64,000 nt of DNA, from assembly GCA_022539475.1 (NCBI GenBank), contig VCMS01000104.1, positions 62,001 through 126,000 of the forward strand. The letters are read 5' to 3'. The notes under the pieces are model-generated. The model saw nothing but the letters and a program-made list of their open reading frames with translations. It had not been told where the DNA came from and did no database searches. Shown in pieces: positions 1 to 8,823 of the stretch. Origin of the DNA: Gracilaria domingensis. Its lineage: Eukaryota > Rhodophyta > Florideophyceae > Gracilariales > Gracilariaceae. The number at the start of each line of letters is the position of its first letter. Within the stretch, counting starts at the first letter, position 1. A program made the translations under genes and the position numbers.

Positions 1-3000
1 CAGGGTTGCCGCTCATAGCGTCCCAAACACGCACAGTCTTGTCCCGCGAGCCTGATACAACGCGAGTGGCGTCCGCGCTCATCGCGACGCACAGCACTGC
101 ACTGGTGTGACCTTGTAGAAGCTGTGCGGAGACGTGTCCGCTGTGAAAGTGCAACACACAAACCGTATTATCGAGTGAGCCTGACACGATGAAAGTGCCG
201 TCGTCATTCACTGCCACGCCCGTGACTCCATCAGTGTGGCCTTGGATAGGCCGCCCGACAGGGTTGCTGCTCTCAGCGTCCCAAACACGCACAGTTCCGT
301 CCCTGGAGCCTGTTACAATACGAGAAGCGTCTGCGCTCACCTCGACGCACCGTACCCCACTGGCGTGACCTTGCAGTGGCTGCCCGACAGTGTTGCCACT
401 AAGAGTGTCCCACAATTGAATGGATCCGTCATTCATCTCACACGCCAGCACAGCTCCATCCGCACAAAAGCTCACATATCTTAGATGATTTGCGCAATCG
501 TGTGCAACAACTTGCTCGCCAATTCCGCTGTGCCTGTTCGACACAGAAATGCATCCACCTTCATGTGCCGTTATCACCCTGCATTGATCGGGTAGGAACG
601 AAGCACACTCGAGTGACATAATTGGCGTAACATGCCCTTTGACCGCTTCGTATTTGTAAACTTTGTTCAATGTGTTAAACCTCCCGCAATGTTTTCTAAA
701 TCCCCATATGTCTGCCGAAAAGATCCAGATAGAATCGGTTTCTACACGCATGCAAAATGCTCCATCAAATTGAACGTTGATAACTTCTACTGCACCAGTA
801 CCTGCCTGTTGCAACAAGCCTTCAGACGCTTTCAGCCATGGCTTCGGCGCACACCTTTCCATCCTCTGCACAAAATCCTTCGTCAATTCGTTCTGCGTCG
901 CATGCCGCAGCAGCCTTCCATGCACTTGAAACCAACCCTCCTCCGTGCGGCGGTTCTTGATTACAAATGACATACTCAGCCCGGCTGCACGGCCGACCAC
1001 TTCCAGATGTTCCTTGTGATGAGAGGGTTGCGAAGAGCTATCACTACATATTGCTATGCCATGATCCAGATCTTGCTGAACAACGAGGCTTCCGCTTTCG
1101 ACTAGTCGTTTCACAATCCAATGCGGTTGCGATAGTAACCACAAGAGCTGATCAGCATACCCTGCGTTTCGAAGTATTCTGCAAACGTTGTTGTGTATGT
1201 ACCCATCATCCTCGGCATCCCACCACGGGTGACTCAAGCCCGAACTAAGAGTACCATGCTTAGTCTCCGGCTTTATGTCTTCTTTTACCTCTTTCTTGGA
1301 TTCTAACTGGGATTTTGGAGTGTGCTCTGCGTGGTCCTCGGTGATTTTAGCGTGTTGCTGTCCAATCCATGAATCATCTCTCTCACTTTCGCTACAGCGC
1401 AAGCGCTTATGAACCTGAGCTTGATGTATCTTTTTGATTCCTGATTCCTGCGTCCTTTTGCGAGCCCCTGACTTGAGCGCTTCATTTTTGGGTTGAGGAG
1501 AACCCTGCAAAATGCTCCTTACTGGTACAAATGCCTTACCTCGCACATCCCTGTGATCCGATGACATATAATTGCGCACAAGGGTTTGAAAGAAAGCTCT
1601 TGTTTCTCTTGCCTCCATGGCTTGGCGAGCAGAGATATCCAGGATCAAGTCGTGCAATTGTACCAATATTGAACCACCGACTCTCCTCATTTGCACAACT
1701 GAAACGTCCGCAAACGATTCCACAATACTTCTGGTTTCTTGTGTCGTACTCAAGTCCCACAGTTTTTGCAGCATCGACAAAGGCACAGGTTGCTGCTTTT
1801 GGAGCACACACAGAGCACGAAACCAGTACCCAAACTTTCCATGCCCATTTCGTCTCTCAAGAACTTCAAGCGACAAACCCACAATCTTTGGTAATGCACC
1901 GTACGCTTCAGCTTTCGCTTTCATCAGGTCTTTCTGTTGCAAACGAAGGTCTTCGTAAAAATCTGACCATGCGTTTTCCCTTGGGCAGCTTGTAAATGAG
2001 TATCGTCTTACTGATCCACCCACAATGCCCAATCCAAGTGGAAGTCCTTGGCACATGGTGAGAAAATAAATGAACGCGTCCTTGTTCTTCCGATCAAGTA
2101 CAGTAGTTCGCTCAAACCCCGCGTGTGCCATAAGCATTTGCTGCGACAGGTCTCCAAGTGCTTCTTTCTCCTTGAAGTCAATCACTTCATTCGCCCGCAC
2201 CAGAAAATGGTTATCTCTGGTTGTGTATACCATTCTACTTTTCGTGTTCAACATGAGCCCAAGAGTCGTCAAGATGTCAGAATCTATTCCATTCTCATGC
2301 CAAATATCATCTACAAGAAACAGGCATGAATGTGGTTCAAACCATTTCGAGGCTTTCTGGGATGCTTTTTGAACAGACTTGGATGTCCGAATCACATTTG
2401 CTAACCTCGAACCTCCGGAGCAATCGACAATGTTTGCTATTTCTTCGATAACAGTCGGCAAGGCTGCATTGTTTCCAAGCTGAATGTAAAGAAGGCCTCC
2501 AGTAAACAATCGTTTGATCTCAATGTCTTCGGCAAGTCCTTTCAAAGCGCACGTCTTACCAACTCCACCCTTCCCGGTAGCTACAACGGCAACAATTCGG
2601 CTCTCTCTTGCGCTCAGAACTGCGGCCTTTAACCGTCCCTCGCATGTAGTTGATGAACTATAGTTCAGAGTTAATCTGGGCGGATTTGGAGGCACCATGT
2701 TGCATGAAGTGTACGCATCTTGTTGTGAACTTGAATCACTTACCATTGCATTACCACTGTCTACTATCTGAGGTCTGTCGATCCCGAGTCGCTCTAAAAT
2801 GCTGCTGGCAATAATTTGAAGAAAAGAATCTCTGGTGCGAAGCATGTTTGGGCTGTCGGAGTTATTCGCTCCGCTGTTATTTTCGATGCTCCACACTGTG
2901 GCTGCCGTATGGAGTGCATGTTTAACATCTTCTAACGGTATCGTGCCGTCTAATGCGCGTTGAAACAGCCCCAGTTGATGAAAGAGATCTCCATAGTCTT

Positions 3001-3382
3001 TGAAAATTGCCGTATTGCGACACTGGCGGGTGGTAAAGCGGTACAAGATAGGGATAAGCAATGGTGGAGTCTGCTTGTCAGCCATAGCGCGGTCATAGCG
3101 ACGTACGAATGCCAACAGTTCACGCATGGGCCAGTGTTTGGCCACAAACTCGGGACTCAGGATAAACACGCCCACGGGGGCGGTTTGCATGGCGTGTTCC
3201 ATGACTTGGGGGCAATCATCGCCGAGGCGGAAAGACTCGTTATCGAGAAAAACGGAGAGACCGTGGTTGCGCAGCCTCTTACACAACGGTCGCGCGATAG
3301 TTTCTTTGTCTTCGCCAGCATGACTGAGGAAGATTCGAAACTGTGGTTCCTGGGGAGAAGAGGCGTTGCGCGACGTAGACAT
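1..3382 (-). CDS. TIR / NB-ARC / WD40 STAND protein, 3' end beyond window
   Basis: The frame is open from the ATG at 3382 to the left edge, 1127 codons with no stop, so the gene is partial. An in-frame TGA lies a few codons upstream of the ATG, which fixes the start. The N-terminal TIR domain (about residues 15-125) shows RIFLSHAGEDK, GLSVFLDNESFRLGD and a WPMREL segment whose Glu matches the catalytic Glu of NAD-cleaving TIR domains. The NB-ARC/STAND ATPase follows: Walker A GKGGVGKT near 270-277, Walker B LVDDIW at 356-361, the sensor segment MVYTTRD, and GLPL near 446. A charged, Lys-rich linker covers about 620-760. WD40 repeats begin near 915 and continue to the edge. Such proteins act as oligomerising receptors in immunity or self/non-self recognition. 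The domain calls are from motifs; the role in this alga is inferred. Confidence 0.9.
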   Translation of the reverse strand, partial: MSTSRNASSPQEPQFRIFLSHAGEDKETIARPLCKRLRNHGLSVFLDNESFRLGDDCPQVMEHAMQTAPVGVFILSPEFVAKHWPMRELLAFVRRYDRAMADKQTPPLLIPILYRFTTRQCRNTAIFKDYGDLFHQLGLFQRALDGTIPLEDVKHALHTAATVWSIENNSGANNSDSPNMLRTRDSFLQIIASSILERLGIDRPQIVDSGNAMVSDSSSQQDAYTSCNMVPPNPPRLTLNYSSSTTCEGRLKAAVLSARESRIVAVVATGKGGVGKTCALKGLAEDIEIKRLFTGGLLYIQLGNNAALPTVIEEIANIVDCSGGSRLANVIRTSKSVQKASQKASKWFEPHSCLFLVDDIWHENGIDSDILTTLGLMLNTKSRMVYTTRDNHFLVRANEVIDFKEKEALGDLSQQMLMAHAGFERTTVLDRKNKDAFIYFLTMCQGLPLGLGIVGGSVRRYSFTSCPRENAWSDFYEDLRLQQKDLMKAKAEAYGALPKIVGLSLEVLERRNGHGKFGYWFRALCVLQKQQPVPLSMLQKLWDLSTTQETRSIVESFADVSVVQMRRVGGSILVQLHDLILDISARQAMEARETRAFFQTLVRNYMSSDHRDVRGKAFVPVRSILQGSPQPKNEALKSGARKRTQESGIKKIHQAQVHKRLRCSESERDDSWIGQQHAKITEDHAEHTPKSQLESKKEVKEDIKPETKHGTLSSGLSHPWWDAEDDGYIHNNVCRILRNAGYADQLLWLLSQPHWIVKRLVESGSLVVQQDLDHGIAICSDSSSQPSHHKEHLEVVGRAAGLSMSFVIKNRRTEEGWFQVHGRLLRHATQNELTKDFVQRMERCAPKPWLKASEGLLQQAGTGAVEVINVQFDGAFCMRVETDSIWIFSADIWGFRKHCGRFNTLNKVYKYEAVKGHVTPIMSLECASFLPDQCRVITAHEGGCISVSNRHSGIGEQVVAHDCANHLRYVSFCADGAVLACEMNDGSIQLWDTLSGNTVGQPLQGHASGVRCVEVSADASRIVTGSRDGTVRVWDAESSNPVGRPIQGHTDGVTGVAVNDDGTFIVSGSLDNTVCVLHFHSGHVSAQLLQGHTSAVLCVAMSADATRVVSGSRDKTVRVWDAMSGNP

Positions 3383-5045
3383 ATGAAGAGAGGCTACTTC
3401 TGCTCAGAAAATGGTGGCAGCTTTGTGCGCATGAGAAAACGGTGACTAAAAGGTCGATAGAGTTAGCTCAATGACTTGATGATCACATGTGTAAGATTAT
3501 TGAAGAGAGCAATCTTCTCGACTGCGGAGGGGCGAGGTAAGGAAAACGAGTGTTGAAGCTGATGGCCAACTGCGACATGGGAATGGAGGATCCGCATAAG
3601 TCGTCCATCGTTTCCTGGTAGTACAAAGGGCAACAAGGTTGTCCTTTTCCCTCAAGGTTAACCTGAAGGCTAGCATTTGGAAGGTTAACGACTCGTTAAT
3701 AACGAGGGATACAGGTGTATAACGTCAACTTTTTAACCTGGGTAGATATGATGAATCATCATTGATGATTGCCACATGTTATCGCAAAGGCCCTCGAAGT
3801 TTTTGGGCTTTTTCAGCAGGGTGGGTGACTTTTTAGCTCGAGAAATAAACCCTCCTGCGGTTTCGTGGTTGGGAGCAGCTGACCATAAAGAAGAACATGA
3901 AGATGAAGAAAAGGATATCATGTTTGTTGAGAGCTAGCAAAACTGTTTATACGGTTCTTTAGAATGGAAACTGGTCTGAATCAGGATCCAGCTTCAAGTC
4001 ACCCAGGGTAGTATACGTCTATTGGGCCGTGATCCAAAAGAGTTCACCTGCTACGGGGTAATCAGAATATCCTGACTGGGCAAGCTGGTCTTCAGCCAGC
4101 TTCTGAACAACATCGCCATCGTCGAGGAACGTTGCTTCAGCCTAAACTGCATGGAATCATTGCTGCGTGGTGCAGACCATGTTTATGATGACCGCGGGGC
4201 TGAGCTCCAGGAGCTTGGTACTTGATGATGATGATGGCTATTGTGTATGTAATACTTGGTACTTAATGGGAGACAATTTATGTACCAGTATCTGTCAGGA
4301 AAATGGATGTCTGGTCAGGGACTTCTGCTTTTGAAACTGCAGTGGGGAAAACATAGTTTATGAACCCATAGGTTTGCTGTATCGTGAAGCAGCCGTACTG
4401 CTATCACTCAATACTACATTCGCGGTGGGACTCTACGGACATCGCGTAGTAAGGAGCTGTCACTCACTAAGTGCCGCAATGCTCCTGAGTCTACAGCTAA
4501 TTTAGATTTCTTCATGGACGTACACGGCATTGCCATAAGAAGGCGAGTTTGATGCGCCCATTACCACTACCAAGAGTAGAGTATATCTGCGGAAATCGAA
4601 TTGTTGCTCGTGAGTCACAAAGATTTCAGGCGAAACGAGGCAAACACGAAAGGTGGGTGGGTGCCAATCGTACAGAATACCAAGATCGTAGTGATATCTA
4701 CTCACAAGGCATGATTTAGAAGAAAGGGGAAGAGAAGGCAATATGCAAGGCAAAGGGAAAGGAGTATAGACACATTTCAACTGATTATCGGTCTAGGCTT
4801 GGAAGGGTACTATGGCAAAAGCAAACGATCCAACAATACTCGCTTGCGGCTATCGGAGTGGCGCAAACTCACAGACACCGTGGAAGAGCTCTCATGCTAC
4901 GCAGCACGCGTTGCCATAGAAAACAGAGCGACCGACCCAAAAACCAACGAGAATGTTCGCCAAGAGGGAAGTTACGGTTTAGGCGGGAGATGTTCTCACC
5001 ATCTGAGGCACCTCGGACGTGACCCACCTCGATCAAAAGCGGTTA
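3383..5045. other. Spacer with no recognisable gene
   Basis: About 1.7 kb between the STAND gene's start and the 3' end of the helical-repeat gene. All frames are broken and I recognise no protein. It should contain the STAND gene's promoter at its left end. A perfect 15-nt palindrome, CTCGTTA-A-TAACGAG, lies at 3692-3706. ATG/GAT-rich short repeats occur around 3750-3780 and 4225. No RNA gene seen. Confidence 0.5.
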
Positions 5046-6035
5046 TCATCGTGAGTGCAAGGAAGTTAGTATTTTAGGGGACGAGAGACATGCCAGCAAG
5101 TCTACGCATCGATGTTGGACGGGAACATTGTCGGCGAAAAACGAAGACACCTCTGCTATAACGGCACTCGCATCTGCTCGCAGAAATAGTAGCAACACTT
5201 GCTTCCGAGAGAATACGACTTTGAGCGCGTCCAGCGCGGCAATAGTGTGGTCACGATTGCGAGAGGCCATTGTGTCAACAGCGTTGAGAATACTGGTCAC
5301 TTGGAGCGGGCTGAGAGAGAAAGCGGTGGAGTCCAGGCCGGCGCGTTCGCACGCTTCGACCACGAGGGCTACAAGATGCAACAACAGCGGCCATAGACGC
5401 AGTTCCAAATCGGGTGAGCTCAAAAAGGTGAGAGCGGTATTGAGCAAGCTGTTGGCGCGACTGGCGGTCTGCAGCGGCATGACGCGGGCGCACTGCTCAT
5501 CTCGCAACACTTTGAGCAAGTGCTCAAGAGCCGATGCAGGTGGCGCAAGTGAAGACACCGCATCCATAACCGCGCACATTATGGTCGCATGGTGGGACGA
5601 AAAGTCCGGCTGTTCGGAAGCGCGCAGTGATGCTAGCAAGTTTGGAAGCAGAGCGGCGACCACATCAAGCTCGTCGGCACGCGGTCGACCTAGCACGTCA
5701 AGCACGGGGTGCAGGACGACGTGCGCCAAGCGCGGGTGCGGCTTGGAAGCGTCCAGGGCGTGGGCGACTTGAGTCCATGCGGCTTGGCGAACTGACGGGC
5801 GATGATGGGCGAGCTCGCGCAGAGTGGACGGCAGTTCGACGGGCTCTGGGGGCAGCTCCTCGGCAAAGGAAAGACGGCGGCGGCACTTGACAGGCGATCC
5901 GGATAAAGCGAGCAGAGAGCGACGCTTCTTGTCGTGCGCGCAGCGGAGGGGGGCAGGTGGCGGGGCGGAGACTCTTCGCGAGCTCCCGTTGAAGAGGAAG
6001 GCCTGCGGCGGCGAGACCGGCGAGCAGGGAGCCAT
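5046..6035 (-). CDS. Helical-repeat (HEAT/ARM-like) protein, unrecognised
   Basis: Encodes 329 aa from the ATG at 6035. The frame is open further upstream to 6419, but that part is translated GC-rich low-complexity sequence (Pro/Arg runs), so the internal ATG is preferred. A basic N-terminus with SPVK and RRRLSF, resembling CDK/AGC phosphorylation contexts, precedes about 250 residues of Leu/Ala-rich amphipathic helices such as LELRLWPLLLHLVALVVEA. This looks like an alpha-solenoid fold. I do not recognise the family and assign no function. A poly-C-rich leader precedes the ATG on the coding strand. Existence as a gene is likely from length and composition. Confidence 0.6.
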   Translation of the reverse strand: MAPCSPVSPPQAFLFNGSSRRVSAPPPAPLRCAHDKKRRSLLALSGSPVKCRRRLSFAEELPPEPVELPSTLRELAHHRPSVRQAAWTQVAHALDASKPHPRLAHVVLHPVLDVLGRPRADELDVVAALLPNLLASLRASEQPDFSSHHATIMCAVMDAVSSLAPPASALEHLLKVLRDEQCARVMPLQTASRANSLLNTALTFLSSPDLELRLWPLLLHLVALVVEACERAGLDSTAFSLSPLQVTSILNAVDTMASRNRDHTIAALDALKVVFSRKQVLLLFLRADASAVIAEVSSFFADNVPVQHRCVDLLACLSSPKILTSLHSR

Positions 6036-6720
6036 CTGCAGAGGGGCGGGGGCCGGAGGGAGGGGGAGGAGGGGAGAAGGGAGGGGGAGGGGGAAAGGGG
6101 AAGGGTGAAGGGGAAGGAGGGGGGGGGGGGGGCGGGGGTTGGAAGTGGGAGGGCGCGAGCAATGAATGAAGTGGCGGGGCAGGCGCGGCGGGCGGCGGGA
6201 GCAAATGGCGGCGGTTTCATACGTATAGGCGGCACGCAGTGCAGCGCAGTCGGCATTAGTACGAAGGCTGCGGCAGGCGCTTCCCGCCACGCGGCGCGCG
6301 CGCGCGTTCAAAATCAAAACGCGCGGCGCGTTTGAAAAAGCGCGCGCGCGGCCGCCATGCGGCGCGCTGTCGGAGCGCGCGCGGCGGGCGCGCGCCGTTG
6401 ACGGGGCGGCGCGAGCCAACTGGCGCGCCGGGCCGTGCCGCGCGAATGTGTAATTTGCGCGCAGCGCGCGCGGCGCGGCGCGGCGCGGCGCGCTGGAATC
6501 AACTGCCGCGCGCCGCGCAGGGGGATTTGATTCAGCGCGGCGGCAGCGCGCCGAAGGTAGAGCGCGGCGGCCGCCGCGTGGCGGCGCCGCGCGCGCGCTG
6601 CGGCGTGGCCCGGCGCGCGCGCGCGGACGGGCGCCGTTGCGGGTGTCGGCTTCTCTGTCCCATCGCGCGCCCGCCGTTGTTTATTCCGCGCACTGCGGTT
6701 GCTCTTGCAGTTTAATTCGC
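6036..6720. promoter_or_regulatory. GCGCGC-rich island, 5' region of the helical-repeat gene
   Basis: Very GC-rich, low-complexity DNA with long alternating GCGC runs, a G-tract around 6120-6131 (poly-C on the gene's coding strand) and no convincing ORF. Within it, TTCAAA (6307-6312) and GGCGCG followed directly by TTTGAA (6325-6336) form an inverted pair embedded in GCGCG. These resemble cell-cycle CDE/CHR elements, but that is only similarity. The island most likely holds the promoter of the gene at 5046-6035. Confidence 0.45.
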
Positions 6721-8823
6721 CGTGCGTTTCGGGTGTCATCCTCGATGCCACGCCCGTTTCCGCTGCTCCTTCACGTGTATCGTACTGGCTGGTATCGTTA
6801 GCCTATCGCCATGCTGTCCACTGCAGCTTGACTCAAAGGCAACCTGCCTGTCGTCTGGTATAACGTTGCACGCGCCTGCAGTCCCACGTTGGGACTCCCA
6901 ACCAGCCAACTTTCATGCTCGTCCTTGTTTGCGCTTTCTTGCCGTACGTGCCCCACTTTCGTCCATCTCGATTGGAGATTCAGATATCCACAAGGTTACA
7001 CTATTAGAGAGAGCGAGAGCGAGACTAATGCGCTTCAAGTAATCTCTGTGCGAGAGTCAAGCCACCCCACGCTTCTCCTTGCGGTGGCACGCGAAGCAGC
7101 AAATTTGCCATGCATGTAAGCGTGTATAAGGATATCCTTAAGATACCCCCTAGTTTTCCGCTTGCCCTCAAGCTTGCAGTCACCACGCCTAATTCTGTAC
7201 TGCCGCGCCAAACATCATCGTCGTCTCGCGTCCACAAGGTCTATCTCGCTCTCTTCGTCACTTGGAGAAGCACCTATTTGCTGCTCGTACGACGAGACGC
7301 GTATTCAACAGCTTTCCTGCTCACCAAATCTCATCATCTGCGAGTGGCAATCAATTGTTTGCAACGTTGCAATCCCTCGTTGCATATGACATATCATATA
7401 CTTGAGAGTGCTGCTTTGCGTAATACCGCACTTTATCTCTTTAAAAACGCGAATCTCACCATCGTATGCAAAAGCGGTGTAACCGCAACCTATTCACAGA
7501 GAGGCTGTGAGGCGCACTTATATGGTACAGGAAAACAACATTTGCGCTTGCGTGTAACTCCTCAAATCAGCTGATAAACTCCTGAGACTACCCTGCGGGT
7601 CGCGCACGCATCAGTCGCTCTCTAGGAAGCGGTGACATTGCACCCCACGTCACGATACCGATCGCAAGCATGCAATAACCATGTTGTCTCGAGCTTTCAT
7701 CGTGAGGTCGACAAGATGCACACTGTTTGGCTCGAAGGACAAAGTGTGTTTGCTCCTGCCCATTCGTTTCCTAATCACATTAGGTTGCCAATGGCTTGGA
7801 TCATCCGTCTAATCCGTTTGGAACATGGTGCACATTTCTCTGTGATAATGACAGAGTAGAATGGGCTGGTAAGAGGAAAGGTGTACTTTGTTGAGCATAT
7901 CATCAGCTTAGATGTTTAATGTTTCAAGTGATTTCTTCCGGTCATAGTTACTTTCAATAACCTCACGTTCTAAACTCTGCAAATCTACTAAACGAGTTCT
8001 TGTGATGAGTCACCGTTCCAGCCTTCATAGCCCAGATCGCAGCATTCGCTTTAAGCAGCACATAGCACAGAGAGGCCTTCATGAGCTCCGCGCAACCTAT
8101 CCGCATACGAGCATTGCTAAGACATTGCTGTTCACGGGCTGGCATGCGTTGGGAAGGAAACGACGGACCCCGCCCAATCTTCCGCTCAAAAGTATCTCAT
8201 CCTTATGCACCGCGGACACTGCGAAAATAGTAGAGAGGAATATGCACGTCTGCTAGCTAGCAGATGAAGAGGAACACGTGTGTTTGTGTTATCGTAATCG
8301 TCAGCGTTGTCGAGTAGAGTCGACCTGTTCCATTCTGTAGCGCCAAAAGTTATGTTCAAGTTACGTGTAGCTGATGCATCAGTGCTTCCACCCGGCTTCA
8401 TCGGGTCCTAGTACAAAATTCATCCAAACTCACGTTCTTCACAAACACACATGGCACTGCCGAACGGTTGTACACTGTACAATGTACAGGTGATTGACGT
8501 CATTTCCTACGAATTTAATACAATTAGCCTAAACAATGATATGAATATACAAGATGACTTCGGTTCATCAACCCGTTTTCGACGGGCAACCTGTGCAGAT
8601 TCTATTTCAGATTCTCCAGAAATCAGGGGAGTTCATCGCGGTATGTGACCATGCCTTTCACGCACACGCGAAATCGGTCAAGGACCCCCCGAACCATGAC
8701 ATTTCTTTCGCTCCCTTTGACGCCTAGTAATGTTGGAAGCACTGAAAAACCCCCGTCATTGGCGCAGTCGTTCGATCTAAATAATCTCTCGGATCGTGAA
8801 TAGATGGAAGTGAAGCAAGGCAC
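6721..8823. other. 2.1-kb spacer, no gene recognised
   Basis: Contains only short ORFs (up to about 150 codons) with no recognisable motif. A consensus CRE/bZIP site TGACGTCA lies at 8495-8502, next to TTGTAC-ACT-GTACAA at about 8468-8482. The right end should include the 3' UTR of the kinase gene, whose stop is at 8824. No RNA gene or transposon remnant identified. Confidence 0.4.

Noticed and set aside
6307-6336. CDE/CHR-like cell-cycle elements in the helical-repeat promoter
   Set aside because: Spacing differs from animal CDE-CHR and short TTTGAA/GCGC strings are common in such an island, so not reported as a finding.
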